DNA of 64,000 nt from UBA1672 sp046542355 (GCA_046542355.1 JBKHBN010000005.1:15933-79932), one strand, 5' to 3'; positions 1 through 7,836 are shown, counted from the stretch's first letter. A program made the numbers and translations. Notes: generated by a model from the sequence alone, not told the origin.

Positions 1-380
1 CGGATGGTGCCCTTTTTATCATTCATAATACAAAAAGGATTAACCGCTCCGGGCATAATACCCAGATTTTCATATAAACGAACGGGCGAAGCAAATGACA
101 GACGCGCGCTTGGCAGAAGATCAGAGAGCTTTTTCAGATCAAGGCGCGTTTCATTGGCGGCGGTAATTAAAAACATATTTTTCTTTTTATCGCGAAGGAA
201 CAAGTTGCGGCAATGCATGCCCAGTATTGTCTTTTTTAGCGGCTCGCCCTGCTCAACCGTGAAGATGGGTTCATGCTCGTATAGGCGGTACTCAATGCCC
301 AGATTGTCGAGATACGCAAGCAGATCGTCTTTGCCTGTTGGTAAAGCCTGTGTGTGTGTGTTTGTTGCTGCGTTAGTCAT
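1..380 (-). CDS. PrdX/YbaK-type prolyl-tRNA editing protein, cut by left edge
   Basis: The minus strand encodes the N-terminal ~126 residues of a YbaK/aminoacyl-tRNA-deacylase fold protein of the PrdX (ProXp) type; the remainder lies left of the window. Family hallmarks seen in order are a start resembling LPTGKDDLLAYLDNLGI, then YEHEPIFTVEQG, GMHCRNLFLRDKKKN, RLSFAS and LGIMPGAVNPF. Known members hydrolyse mischarged alanyl-tRNA(Pro) in the cytoplasm. The start is uncertain: ATG at 380 gives the usual compact family N-terminus, while an in-frame ATG at 455 would add a hydrophobic 25-residue leader unlike a cytosolic enzyme. Neither has a convincing Shine-Dalgarno sequence. A (TG)6 tract sits just inside the 380 start. 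Confidence 0.8.
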   Translation of the reverse strand, partial: MTNAATNTHTQALPTGKDDLLAYLDNLGIEYRLYEHEPIFTVEQGEPLKKTILGMHCRNLFLRDKKKNMFLITAANETRLDLKKLSDLLPSARLSFASPVRLYENLGIMPGAVNPFCIMNDKKGTI

Positions 381-584
381 GGAAAGCAAAACTATTAGAA
401 AAACGCCCGTAAATCCAGCTTTTTTTTGTTTGGGTGTTCGAGGCGAGAGGGACATTCTTCAGGTGATTGAAACGAGTTCACCTTGCCGAGTTTTTTTGCA
501 TATTTACCGTAAACATGGTAAGATTTTATTAATACTTTTCTGGCAGACTGATCGTAACTAAGAAGGGTAAAGCGAGGCGACGTA

Positions 585-839
585 ATGGCAATGGGACCAG
601 AACAGTTATTAGAAGCGGTGGAGCCGGTAGATAATGGCCATATAGCAAATCTTGTAGCAACAGGCGGTATGAGTGTTACTACTGTTAGCGGGGATTCCCC
701 GACAAGCGGCTTTCCGGAGAGCGGGCCATTTGCGGCCTTGCGTGAACAATTACCTGAATCCCAGCCCGCTCAGACCATGGATCAAGCCCCAGTCATGACA
801 GTTTCTGCACCGACAAACACAGGGTTTGATTTCTCATGA
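585..839 (+). CDS. Small hypothetical protein (84 aa), coupled to next gene
   Basis: I do not recognise this 84-residue protein. It starts MAMGPEQLLEAVEPVD and is rich in Ser, Thr, Pro and Gly (for example GDSPTSGFPESGPFAAL), with no membrane segment and probably little fixed structure. A GAGG motif lies about 7 bases before the ATG. Its TGA stop overlaps the ATG of the next gene (ATGA at 836-839), typical of translational coupling, which supports both being real genes of one transcript. Confidence 0.55.
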   Translation: MAMGPEQLLEAVEPVDNGHIANLVATGGMSVTTVSGDSPTSGFPESGPFAALREQLPESQPAQTMDQAPVMTVSAPTNTGFDFS

Positions 840-1123
840 ATATAGAACTCGGTGTCTTACATGATGGAACAGTGATGATGGTAAGTGATACCCCGCTGCC
901 CGATATTGTCCGGCGCGTGGAGTATTACCGCGAACAGCGTCTTTTTATGGTGGTTTATAGTGATGAAGATGAACATCCTGATGAATTGCTCCACTATGAA
1001 ATACCCGAAGATATGGCCTCTCCCATAGAAAACACGCCCAATATCATTGTTTATTCTCTGTTTCCCAATCACGAGCCCATCGGATATAAAGTTCCGCTTG
1101 TACAGGTTCCCGAAGCGTTTTAG
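836..1123 (+). CDS. Small acidic hypothetical protein (95 aa)
   Basis: Unrecognised 95-residue soluble protein, second gene of a two-gene unit through a four-base ATGA overlap. It begins MNIELGVLHDGTVMMVSDTPLP and is acidic in the middle (YSDEDEHPDELLHYEIPEDM), with alternating hydrophobic stretches (FMVVYS, NIIVYSLF) suggesting a small beta-rich fold. No catalytic motif, signal peptide or membrane helix is visible. The coupled gene and the intact frame are the only support for function. Confidence 0.55.
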   Translation: MNIELGVLHDGTVMMVSDTPLPDIVRRVEYYREQRLFMVVYSDEDEHPDELLHYEIPEDMASPIENTPNIIVYSLFPNHEPIGYKVPLVQVPEAF

Positions 1124-1321
1124 GCCGCGCTGGTATTATGATATTTGCAAAAAATTTGTTAAACGGTCTTTATTACACGCGTTTTAGCATGGCTATTTCT
1201 TTATTTAATGTTTCCTATTTGATGTTTTCTGGAATTTATCCTTGCATTTCAAAAATTACGATATATATTTTCCTGCACCGATGAGAGCGCCACGATGTCT
1301 TTTCAAGATGTCTTAGAGTAT

Positions 1322-1396
1322 GCGAGTGTAGCTCAGGGGTAGAGCACAACCTTGCCAAGGTTGGGGCCGTGGGTTCGAATCCCATCACTCGCTCCA
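1322..1396 (+). tRNA. tRNA-Gly (anticodon GCC)
   Basis: The sequence folds as a complete cloverleaf. A 7-bp acceptor stem (GCGAGTG at 1322-1328 with CACTCGC at 1386-1392) is followed by discriminator T and an encoded CCA at 1394-1396. The anticodon stem is CAACC/GGTTG with loop TTGCCAA, placing anticodon GCC at 1354-1356. The T arm is GTGGG-TTCGAAT-CCCAT and a D arm with GTAGCTCAGGGGTAGAGC is present. It decodes GGC/GGU glycine codons. A likely terminator follows. Confidence 0.97.
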
Positions 1397-1415
1397 TTAA
1401 ATCAATGACTTAGCA

Positions 1416-1441
1416 CAAAACGTCTTACGGCGTTTTTTCTT
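1416..1441 (+). terminator. Rho-independent terminator after tRNA-Gly
   Basis: About 20 bases past the tRNA an AAACGTC-TTAC-GGCGTTT stem (7 bp with one G-U pair, 1418-1434) runs directly into a T tract, the standard intrinsic terminator layout for a single-tRNA transcript. Confidence 0.65.
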
Positions 1442-1711
1442 TAGGTGCCACATAGGCACTAAGGGAATTTTTGTTTTGGAACCAATTTGGAATCATGAAA
1501 TCATTCTGGCAGAAACTTTTTTTGCGGATTCTTGGTCGCTATTATTCGTAACCCTAATGCACCATGCTGTAATGCACCATGCGCGCGCGGCTTGTCCACG
1601 TAGTAGCGCTATAGTGGCGTTCAAGCACAGTGAAATTACCATGCTACAGGTCGTGTTGCTAACGTTCTAAGATCAACACTACTATTACTGAAATTGATTC
1701 GGACTCCTCAG
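1442..1711. other. Non-coding stretch after tRNA-Gly with small repeats
   Basis: No convincing gene is seen in these 270 bases. They hold a GTGCC-acata-GGCAC hairpin (1445-1459), a near-repeat TTGGAACCAA/TTTGGAATCA (about 1476-1495), and a 15-base-period tandem duplication in which TAATGCACCATGC occurs at 1555-1567 and 1570-1582. A 64-codon open frame crosses the stretch but has no ribosome binding site or recognisable product. Position just after a tRNA terminator is where integrated elements often leave scars; that reading is inference. Confidence 0.4.
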
Positions 1712-2083
1712 CTAATCATGGAATTCGATTTCACGAATGCCCGGACGGTGGCTATGCTGAATGATGGCTTGCTTTATGATGCCGCGCTCCTCTTCAGAGG
1801 CCCCACCATTATCTTTCGGTAGAATCTCCGACATATAAATATCAAGTACAGCCGAGCCAGATGGTCTTGCTGATGCCCTTAACGATATACCCGAATGCCT
1901 ACAGCCAACCAGAAACTCCCTGTCATTAATTTTCGCAATCACATGCGTGCGGCGTATGCCAATGCCAACGCTGGCGTTTACACCCTTGATTTGTACAGGG
2001 CTATAAGAAATATCCCTCAAGCGACATATTTTAACTGTATCCTCGTAGTTTAATTTTTGTCTTAAGTTTAATCCTGCTTGCAT
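1712..2083 (-). CDS. Hypothetical protein (123 aa)
   Basis: Unrecognised 123-residue soluble protein starting MQAGLNLRQKLNYEDTVKI. It is well supported as a gene by a strong Shine-Dalgarno (GGAGGAG about 8 bases before the ATG at 2083). It looks beta-rich in the first two thirds (SYSPVQIKGVNASVGIGI, THVIAKINDREFLVGC) and ends in a charged helical stretch. No signal peptide or membrane segment. It lies 30 bases downstream of a second small unknown gene in the same direction, so the two may be co-transcribed. Confidence 0.6.
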   Translation of the reverse strand: MQAGLNLRQKLNYEDTVKICRLRDISYSPVQIKGVNASVGIGIRRTHVIAKINDREFLVGCRHSGISLRASARPSGSAVLDIYMSEILPKDNGGASEEERGIIKQAIIQHSHRPGIREIEFHD

Positions 2084-2113
2084 TTTTCTCTCCTCCTCGA
2101 GCCTTTTATTCTT

Positions 2114-2305
2114 TCAGTGAATTGTTGCTTCATTATCAAAAACGCTCACACACAGCGCACAGTCAACCAGACCGTCAAGTATAAACAAATCACCGTCTAT
2201 ATCTTTTATGTAAATATCACACCTTTTGCGGATTGTATCATTAAAAACGGTATTTGTTAAAGAAAATTCTAATTTTATGTCATAATGAGGCTTACTTGCC
2301 GACAT
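2114..2305 (-). CDS. Small hypothetical protein (63 aa)
   Basis: Short unrecognised frame beginning MSASKPHYDIKLEF, with a central DIYIKDIDGDLFILDGLVDCALCV segment that reads as alternating beta strands. The ATG at 2305 is preceded by an in-frame GTG at 2308; neither has a clear ribosome binding site. Its position 30 bases upstream of the well-supported gene ending at 1712, on the same strand, is the main argument that it is expressed. It could be spurious. Confidence 0.35.
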   Translation of the reverse strand: MSASKPHYDIKLEFSLTNTVFNDTIRKRCDIYIKDIDGDLFILDGLVDCALCVSVFDNEATIH

Positions 2306-2447
2306 CACAAAGTTATTTATCCAGCCAATAAACTGATTTCAATAAAAAATCTATCTTGTCTTTTATAATGGGGGCGCACCTGCATTCGACTGTATTTACG
2401 CTGGTCTGCGCTCCGTCGGAGGATTTTTGTGAGGGTGGCTTGCTTAT

Positions 2448-2494
2448 AAAAAAAATGCTTCCGGTACGGGTGTGGAGAAACATACCGGAAGCTT
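2448..2494 (-). terminator. Intrinsic terminator of the ahpC-ahpD operon
   Basis: On the minus strand a perfect 10-bp stem, GCTTCCGGTA with TACCGGAAGC (2483-2492 and 2457-2466), closes a loop of about 16 bases and is followed within two bases by a run of eight T. It lies about 60 bases after the ahpD stop, so it should end the ahpC-ahpD transcript. Confidence 0.85.
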
Positions 2495-2555
2495 GGGGTT
2501 ATATTAATTTGTATGGGTATCAAGCGGACGCTTTAGCGTTTTGTTTTGCCAAGTC

Positions 2556-3089
2556 TTACGCCTGTTCAATCACCACCGCCTGCGCTGCTGCTGACAAGAC
2601 CGCCGCAAGGCGGATGCATGATTGAATACCTTGTTTGGATATGCCCGCACGAACGACCTCATTAACATGAGCGTCAATGCACATGCCGCATCCATTGATG
2701 GCAGAGACAGCCAGACTCATCAGCTCAAAATCAATCTTATCGACACCAGGATTACCAATAATATTCATCCGCAAATTTGCCGGTATTGTTTTGAAGTCTT
2801 CATCGCTGACAAGATGCACAAACCGATAATATACATTATTCATAGCCATGATCGTTGCTGCCGCCTTGGCTGCGGTTGTCTCACTATTACTCAAAGTTGG
2901 TGAGACATGCTCATGAACAGCCTCTATTACTTCGCTGCTTTGCGTTGCATACGCTGAAGCCAAAGCCACCATATAGCCTTGCTTGAGACTTAGCCCCTCA
3001 ATGCCGTCTTCATCCATTACCTTCCCCAGATTGAGCTTGGTATCCTTGGCATATTCAGGCATTTTGCTTCTTAAATCTTTTATAGACAT
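2556..3089 (-). CDS. ahpD: Alkyl hydroperoxide reductase AhpD
   Basis: A 177-residue carboxymuconolactone-decarboxylase-fold protein of the AhpD type; the length equals that of the mycobacterial enzyme. The redox signature NGCGMCIDAH gives Cys134 and Cys137 with His141, and Glu122 in FELMSLA sits where the family proton-relay glutamate is expected. AhpD-type proteins act in the cytosol as thiol reductants that recycle AhpC. It lies 21 bases downstream of ahpC in the same operon, opposite oxyR, and a strong terminator follows. Confidence 0.93.
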   Translation of the reverse strand: MSIKDLRSKMPEYAKDTKLNLGKVMDEDGIEGLSLKQGYMVALASAYATQSSEVIEAVHEHVSPTLSNSETTAAKAAATIMAMNNVYYRFVHLVSDEDFKTIPANLRMNIIGNPGVDKIDFELMSLAVSAINGCGMCIDAHVNEVVRAGISKQGIQSCIRLAAVLSAAAQAVVIEQA

Positions 3090-3110
3090 GATCTTATCTA
3101 TCCTTTCGTT

Positions 3111-3689
3111 TTATGCAGCTTCTTTTGTCGCTTCATGCAGGTCGATGACTTCATCGCCCTTGTTCCAGTTACATGGGCAAAGCTCATCTGTTTGCAGAGC
3201 GTCAAGCACGCGCAGTACTTCCTTGGGGTTACGGCCAACATTGAGATCCGTGATCATGCTAAAGCGGATGATGCCATCGGGATCAACGATGAATGTCGCG
3301 CGTTGTGCTACGCCTTCATTGGCATCGAGAATGCCCAGCGCAGAGGTAAGCTCGCGCTTTACATCTGCCAGCATCGGGATGGGGAGGTCTTTTAGTTCCG
3401 GCTGGTGCTTGCGCCATGCCCAATGCGTAAACTCACTATCGGTGGAGCCTGTAATTAACTGGGCATCGCGATCCTGGAATTCTTCATCGAGATCAGCAAA
3501 AGCTGCAATTTCTGTCGGGCAAACAAACGTAAAGTCTTTGGGATAAAAGAAATAAACGCTCCATTTTCCCTGGAAGGATTTATCATCAATATCGACAAAT
3601 ACGTTGTCTATATTTATGTCTGCAAAGGGCTTTCCATCAACCGCTTTGAGTTTAAATTCGGGAAATTTTTCACCTACGCCAATTGCCAT
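3111..3689 (-). CDS. ahpC: Peroxiredoxin AhpC
   Basis: A 192-residue typical 2-Cys peroxiredoxin that reduces hydrogen peroxide and organic hydroperoxides in the cytosol. The peroxidatic cysteine is Cys57 in DFTFVCPTE, and the C-terminal LCPCNW supplies Cys171 and Cys173, the CxC resolving arrangement seen in AhpD-dependent AhpC proteins. That fits the ahpD gene directly downstream. An AGGAG-type ribosome site precedes the ATG at 3689. The gene is divergent from oxyR, with an OxyR-like operator in the shared 135-base gap, so peroxide induction is expected. Confidence 0.96.
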   Translation of the reverse strand: MAIGVGEKFPEFKLKAVDGKPFADINIDNVFVDIDDKSFQGKWSVYFFYPKDFTFVCPTEIAAFADLDEEFQDRDAQLITGSTDSEFTHWAWRKHQPELKDLPIPMLADVKRELTSALGILDANEGVAQRATFIVDPDGIIRFSMITDLNVGRNPKEVLRVLDALQTDELCPCNWNKGDEVIDLHEATKEAA

Positions 3690-3774
3690 TTTTTTCTCCT
3701 CTTAATCTGGTTTTTTTTCTGCGTGTTTTCATTTTATTTGTTCAGAGCATAATGATCGCTTATTCATATGTACA

Positions 3775-3811
3775 ATCGTTTGTTATTATGATAATGATAG
3801 GTTTTACCTAT
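3775..3811. promoter_or_regulatory. Candidate OxyR operator in ahpC-oxyR gap
   Basis: OxyR contacts four ATAG/CTAT elements separated by 7 bases. Here positions 3775-3811 read ATCG-N7-TTAT-N7-ATAG-N7-CTAT: the right half-site (3797-3811) is perfect, including the preferred inner T and A, and the left half-site has one mismatch per element. The site ends 13 bases before the oxyR start, so it could repress oxyR and activate ahpC. Confidence 0.7.
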
Positions 3812-3824
3812 TAATTGAGGCTGT

Positions 3825-4709
3825 ATGAATCTTCGAGATCTCAAATATATCCGCGCGGTGAGTGATCTTCAGCATTTCGGCAAGGCCGCCGCACAATGCC
3901 ATGTCAGTCAACCCACTTTAAGCGGGCAAATAAAAAAGCTTGAAGACGAGCTGGGTCTTACGCTTTTCGAGCGTACAAGTCGCCGCGTTATCCCGACTGA
4001 TATCGGCCTAAAAATTGTTGCCAACGCGCGCCGGATCTTGCAGGAGGTTGATTCCATTTACGAGCTGGCGGAACAATCGCGCACCCCTTTTACCGGCAAG
4101 TTTCGCCTTGGTGCTTTTCCAACGCTCGCCAGTTATATTTTTCCTTCCCTTGTACATGGTATAAAACAGTTAATGCCGGGTCTTAATCTGATCTTGCTGG
4201 AAGAAAAAACGGCGGATCTTGTTACAAAACTGAAAAACGGGCAAATTGATTGCGCTTTGCTGGCCACGCCTGTTGAAGATGAGTTGCTTGAATGGGAAAC
4301 GCTCTTTACAGATGAGTTCGTGGTAGCCACGCCTCCTGATCATGTTCTGGCCTCCTGTGTGCAAATCAGGCAGGATATGCTAGATGGTCATAACCTTTTG
4401 TTGCTTGAGGAAGGGCATTGCCTTCGTGATCAAGCGCTAGAGGTTTGTCAATTCCAGGGACTCCAGACGGGACAGGATTTTCGTGCGACATCACTGGAAA
4501 CACTCCGCCAGATGGTCAAGGCCGGAAGCGGTATCACGCTTATGCCCAAAATAGCCGTATCCAAAAACGAGATCGGAATTCACTATGTGCCTTTCGAGCC
4601 TCCTGCTCCCTCGCGCACCATTGGATTATACTGGCGCAAAACGACAACAAAGAGGGCTGTCATCGAGCAGGTGGCAAGCTTGCTCAATAAGCACGATAAC
4701 GACTCTTAG
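3825..4709 (+). CDS. oxyR: Peroxide-sensing LysR-type regulator OxyR
   Basis: A 294-residue LysR-family regulator. The N-terminal winged helix-turn-helix covers about residues 1-65 (FGKAAAQCHVSQPTLSGQIKKLE), followed by the periplasmic-binding-protein-like sensor domain. The redox pair is at the same positions as in E. coli OxyR: Cys199 in LLEEGHCLRDQ and Cys208 in ALEVC. Oxidation to a disulfide by peroxide converts the protein to an activator. It is divergent from ahpC-ahpD with a matching operator between them. The adjacent downstream gene glyA is convergent. Confidence 0.95.
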   Translation: MNLRDLKYIRAVSDLQHFGKAAAQCHVSQPTLSGQIKKLEDELGLTLFERTSRRVIPTDIGLKIVANARRILQEVDSIYELAEQSRTPFTGKFRLGAFPTLASYIFPSLVHGIKQLMPGLNLILLEEKTADLVTKLKNGQIDCALLATPVEDELLEWETLFTDEFVVATPPDHVLASCVQIRQDMLDGHNLLLLEEGHCLRDQALEVCQFQGLQTGQDFRATSLETLRQMVKAGSGITLMPKIAVSKNEIGIHYVPFEPPAPSRTIGLYWRKTTTKRAVIEQVASLLNKHDNDS

Positions 4710-4725
4710 CACCTGTGAAGGTGCT
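4708..4725. terminator. Stem-loop between convergent oxyR and glyA
   Basis: A perfect 7-bp inverted repeat, AGCACCT-gtga-AGGTGCT, begins on the oxyR stop codon in the 50-base gap between two converging genes. It lacks a clean T tract on either strand, so its use as a bidirectional terminator is an inference from position. Confidence 0.4.
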
Positions 4726-4759
4726 GCCCTGTTCTTTGTGGCTTCTTCCTGCGGGGAGA

Positions 4760-6151
4760 TTACTCCCAGTAAGGAACAGGGAACGCGTGCGCCAGATCGC
4801 GAATCTGATTTCGCAAATCGTTGAGCTTATCCGTGTCCTTTGCATAGCGCAAGGCCGAGTCAATGACTTGAGCCACAAGCCTTGTTTCATCCGTACCAAG
4901 ACCGCGGGTTGCCAGAGCAGGCGTTCCAAGACGTACACCTCTGGGGCGAATAGCCGTTCCAGGGACACCGGGAACCGCGTTTTTGTTTGTTACAATTCCT
5001 ACGCAATCTTCGAGAATTTTTGCTGCTTCCCAGCCATCTGTAACAACATCAGGATCAATGCCCTCTATCGCGGTTACATCTGATACCAGCACTATATGGT
5101 TGTCCGTTCCATCTGTCGCAAGCGGCCACCCTCTCTTTAGAAGCTCTTGGGCAAGCACCTGCGCGTTATCCTGTGTCCGTTTTTGTACCTCTTTGAAGCT
5201 TTCCGTCTTGGCACGGCGGAACAAGGATGTGTATGAGGCAATAATCGACATATTAGGCCCACCAAGCATGCCGGGGAACAAGGAGAAATCTATCTTGTTG
5301 TAACGGCCTGCGTTTGGCCCTTTCTCGGCAACGCCTTCGGGTCTTTTCTTTGATAGGCTCTCGCGGTTATAAACAATAACGGCACCTTTAACGCCGCCCC
5401 ATGTCTTGTGGGTCGTGCTGGTGATCACGTCAATGCCCTGAAGGAATGGATTGTTCATAAGCCCTGCGCCAATAATCCCGCCGGGATGAGAGATATCAGC
5501 CATACTCACAGCCCCGTATTTATTTGCGATATCAGCAATCCTTGCCCAATCTACTTCTCTTGGATAAGAGGAAAAGCCACTGACGAGCAATTTGGGGCGA
5601 ACCTGTTCTACAACGCGCTCCATTTCGTCATAATTGATGTAACCGGATTCTTCGTCAATGCCATAGCCATGCACTTCAAACCAGTCTTTGACTATGTTGG
5701 GGGAGTCTGCACCATGAGATAAATGCCCGTAGCCTCTTGCGAGGCTGGGGGAAACCATTTTATCACCGATATTCATAAGACCGCCATAAACAACCATATT
5801 GGCAATAGCGCCCGATGGGGCTTGCACATTGGCTTCTGCTACATCTTCCATGCCCGGGGCAATCACGGAGACCACGCGGCTTCTGGCTTCGGCTTCGAGG
5901 GCATCTGCCTGATAAACCCCCTGATAAAAACGCCCTGCCCCTTGTGATTGCTTTTTGGTTGGCGGGTAGCCTTCAAAGTATCCTCCGGCAAAGGATGCAT
6001 CATCCGCATCGCGCATAACCGCAATATCTTCGGGGTGCGGATGATTTTCTGAAGCAATCAGAGTAAATCCTTCACTATTTTCCTTGTAACGTGCTTGCAT
6101 TATGGCCGAAATGGCCGGGTCGAAGGAGTCGGAGCGAAACTTTTTGGTCAT
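4760..6151 (-). CDS. glyA: Serine hydroxymethyltransferase, divergent form
   Basis: A 463-residue PLP fold-type I enzyme of the glycine/serine hydroxymethyltransferase family, which interconverts serine and glycine with tetrahydrofolate. Active-site residues can be placed: the PLP lysine Lys249 in ITSTTHKTWGG, Asp219 and His222 in ADISHPGG, His143 in YGHLSHG, and the Tyr/Glu pair in GYFEGYP. It is longer than the usual 415-430 residues, with about 14 extra residues after EGYP, and the normal PHSGSQAN is APSGAIAN. A SHMT is the best call, but a related aldolase or transaldolase activity cannot be excluded. It stands alone between oxyR and the EPS operon. Confidence 0.8.
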   Translation of the reverse strand: MTKKFRSDSFDPAISAIMQARYKENSEGFTLIASENHPHPEDIAVMRDADDASFAGGYFEGYPPTKKQSQGAGRFYQGVYQADALEAEARSRVVSVIAPGMEDVAEANVQAPSGAIANMVVYGGLMNIGDKMVSPSLARGYGHLSHGADSPNIVKDWFEVHGYGIDEESGYINYDEMERVVEQVRPKLLVSGFSSYPREVDWARIADIANKYGAVSMADISHPGGIIGAGLMNNPFLQGIDVITSTTHKTWGGVKGAVIVYNRESLSKKRPEGVAEKGPNAGRYNKIDFSLFPGMLGGPNMSIIASYTSLFRRAKTESFKEVQKRTQDNAQVLAQELLKRGWPLATDGTDNHIVLVSDVTAIEGIDPDVVTDGWEAAKILEDCVGIVTNKNAVPGVPGTAIRPRGVRLGTPALATRGLGTDETRLVAQVIDSALRYAKDTDKLNDLRNQIRDLAHAFPVPYWE

Positions 6152-6257
6152 CTGGCAGGTTCCCTATGTAAGAAAGTATAAAAACTGGATGTTTCTGTTC
6201 TATCGAAAAAGACTTGTTATTGTCAATACAAAGGCTGTGCTGGCAAGGCGTTAAATT

Positions 6258-6320
6258 AGGTAGCGTCCTCATAAAATTTTCACACACGCAGAATGGACAG
6301 ATCTTATGAGTATGCTACCT
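6258..6320. repeat. Long palindromic member of the dispersed repeat family
   Basis: Both ends of this 63-base stretch match in inverted orientation: AGGTAGC (6258-6264) with GCTACCT (6314-6320), and CTCATAA (6268-6274) with TTATGAG (6304-6310), around about 29 bases. The left end, TAGGTAGCGTCCTCA, resembles the TAGATAGTGTCGTCA of the short repeats elsewhere. The inverted right end supplies the TAG stop of the sugar transferase gene. The arrangement resembles a miniature inverted-repeat element and could also act as a terminator. Confidence 0.65.
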
Positions 6321-7836
6321 AGCTCGCGCCGGATCTGGTTATAACGACATAAAATGTTTTGAGAATAATTACGATATCACCCCAAAAAGACCAGTTACGC
6401 ACATACCATCCATCCAGAACAATGCGCCGGTTAAAGCTTGTCTGATTGCGCCCGCTTACCTGCCAAAGACCAGTGAGGCCGGGCTTAACGGAAACATACT
6501 GATCCAGATTATCGCCATAGGAGTCCATCTCGTTTGGCAAAATCGGGCGCGGGCCGACCAAACTCATGTCCCCTTTCAAAACATTCCAAAGCTGGGGCAG
6601 TTCATCTATACTGGTTTGTCGCAAGAATTTTGCTGTTTTTGATTTTATACGCGGATCATTTTCCAGTTTAAAGTAACGCTCCCAGTTTTCATTTTCTTCA
6701 GGATTGTTGGCAAGATAGGTTTCAAGCAGGTGATCGGGATCAGGTTCCATTGTACGGAACTTCCAACAATGAAATGTTGCTCCATACTCGCCGATGCGCG
6801 CTCCGTTATAAAAGACGCTTTGATTTTTTTTCTCCCGTTTAAGGAGAAGTGCAACAGCCAGCATAGGAAGAGCGCACAAAAACAGCCCTATTGCTGACCC
6901 TATAATATCAACGCAGCGTTTAATAAATTTTTGGAAAGAGGAAAGATAAAACTCTCTGGTTTCCATCAACATGACGTCATTGCCGAAAAAATAGAGTGAT
7001 CTGCTGTGATACAAGCTCATATGAGAGATAACCGGTACTATTGCAAAGCGCACATTTTCATCAGCAAGAAGCTTGAGTACGCTATCGCGCTTAGTGCCCC
7101 GAAAAGACTCCATAGAGATAACATAGTAATAGTGTGTATGGGATCTGATGAATTCCCTGTAATCTGTAAGGCCGTTAAGAATTTTTATATCCTTATACCT
7201 GTCGGGAAGCTCTTCTGGCGGGAGCGTTTTTGATATTTTATCACGAATCACACCGTATTTAGGATCAAGTCCGACGCCGATATCCGTGCTCATAGCAAAC
7301 AAGATGGTTGTGAGTGTATCAACATCTGCAATAATTACAGTCGGTAATTTCCACGAGCGCGCCCTTTTTTTTATCTGGTATGTTGCCATGCGCGAGCATA
7401 TCAAAAAGATAAGGGCTGCGGCCCAGTGAATTATAACCAGTGCGGGAGGGATGCACAGACCGAGAAGATAAGCCGGTACGGCCTCCAGAACAACAAGAAC
7501 CAGTATGACTTTTGTGATGAAATAGACCTGTGTCCACCATGGAACCCTGCTCGTATAGTGCCCTGTATACAAGAACGCAATCATAGAGCCGAGGCTGAGC
7601 GTACAACTGATTGTGAGATATTTGTCTAATGACAGGCACAAACCCGATGTAACCGGCTGGTTCAAAAAATCGGTAAACGATAACGTTATGGGTATGGCGT
7701 ATTTATAAATCAGGTACAGTGCAAGCGCATCGAGCAGGAAAGTCAGAAAATGTATGATAGCAACCCAAGGACGTATCTTACCTGCGAAGGGGTTTGGCAG
7801 AGCTTTGTGGTTCTTTGCGCTTTTCATTTTTTCCAC
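6319..7836 (-). CDS. Undecaprenyl-phosphate sugar-1-phosphate transferase (EPS initiation)
   Basis: A 505-residue polyisoprenyl-phosphate hexose-1-phosphate transferase of the WbaP/WcaJ type. About four membrane helices occupy residues 25-150, followed by a CoA-binding-like cytosolic domain, a further helix near 315-340 (FIKRCVDIIGSAIGLFLCALP) and the catalytic bacterial sugar transferase domain. The signature blocks are WKFRTM, DELPQLWNVLKGDMSLVGPR and KPGLTGLWQVSGRN. It would transfer a sugar phosphate to the lipid carrier at the inner membrane, the first step of exopolysaccharide repeat assembly. It is the last gene of the EPS operon, 34 bases after the CpsD-type gene. Which sugar is used cannot be told. 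Confidence 0.9.
   Translation of the reverse strand: MEKMKSAKNHKALPNPFAGKIRPWVAIIHFLTFLLDALALYLIYKYAIPITLSFTDFLNQPVTSGLCLSLDKYLTISCTLSLGSMIAFLYTGHYTSRVPWWTQVYFITKVILVLVVLEAVPAYLLGLCIPPALVIIHWAAALIFLICSRMATYQIKKRARSWKLPTVIIADVDTLTTILFAMSTDIGVGLDPKYGVIRDKISKTLPPEELPDRYKDIKILNGLTDYREFIRSHTHYYYVISMESFRGTKRDSVLKLLADENVRFAIVPVISHMSLYHSRSLYFFGNDVMLMETREFYLSSFQKFIKRCVDIIGSAIGLFLCALPMLAVALLLKREKKNQSVFYNGARIGEYGATFHCWKFRTMEPDPDHLLETYLANNPEENENWERYFKLENDPRIKSKTAKFLRQTSIDELPQLWNVLKGDMSLVGPRPILPNEMDSYGDNLDQYVSVKPGLTGLWQVSGRNQTSFNRRIVLDGWYVRNWSFWGDIVIILKTFYVVITRSGAS

Noticed and set aside
349..361. (TG)6 tract inside the PrdX-type gene as a phase-variation switch
   Set aside because: Six dinucleotide repeats are too few to argue for slippage, and this is a cytosolic housekeeping-type enzyme.
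4..561. Long plus-strand open frame at the left edge
   Set aside because: It is the mirror of the PrdX-type gene on the minus strand, has no family match and reads as low-complexity basic sequence.
1476..1670. 64-codon open frame after tRNA-Gly
   Set aside because: No ribosome site, contains the tandem duplication, and codes for an unlikely His- and Met-rich sequence.
2317..2625. Overlapping open frames on both strands between the small unknown genes and ahpD
   Set aside because: They run across the ahpD terminator and lack ribosome sites; the region is better read as a 3' flank.
6152..6257. Glycine riboswitch upstream of glyA
   Set aside because: The leader is short and shows none of the paired aptamer architecture.
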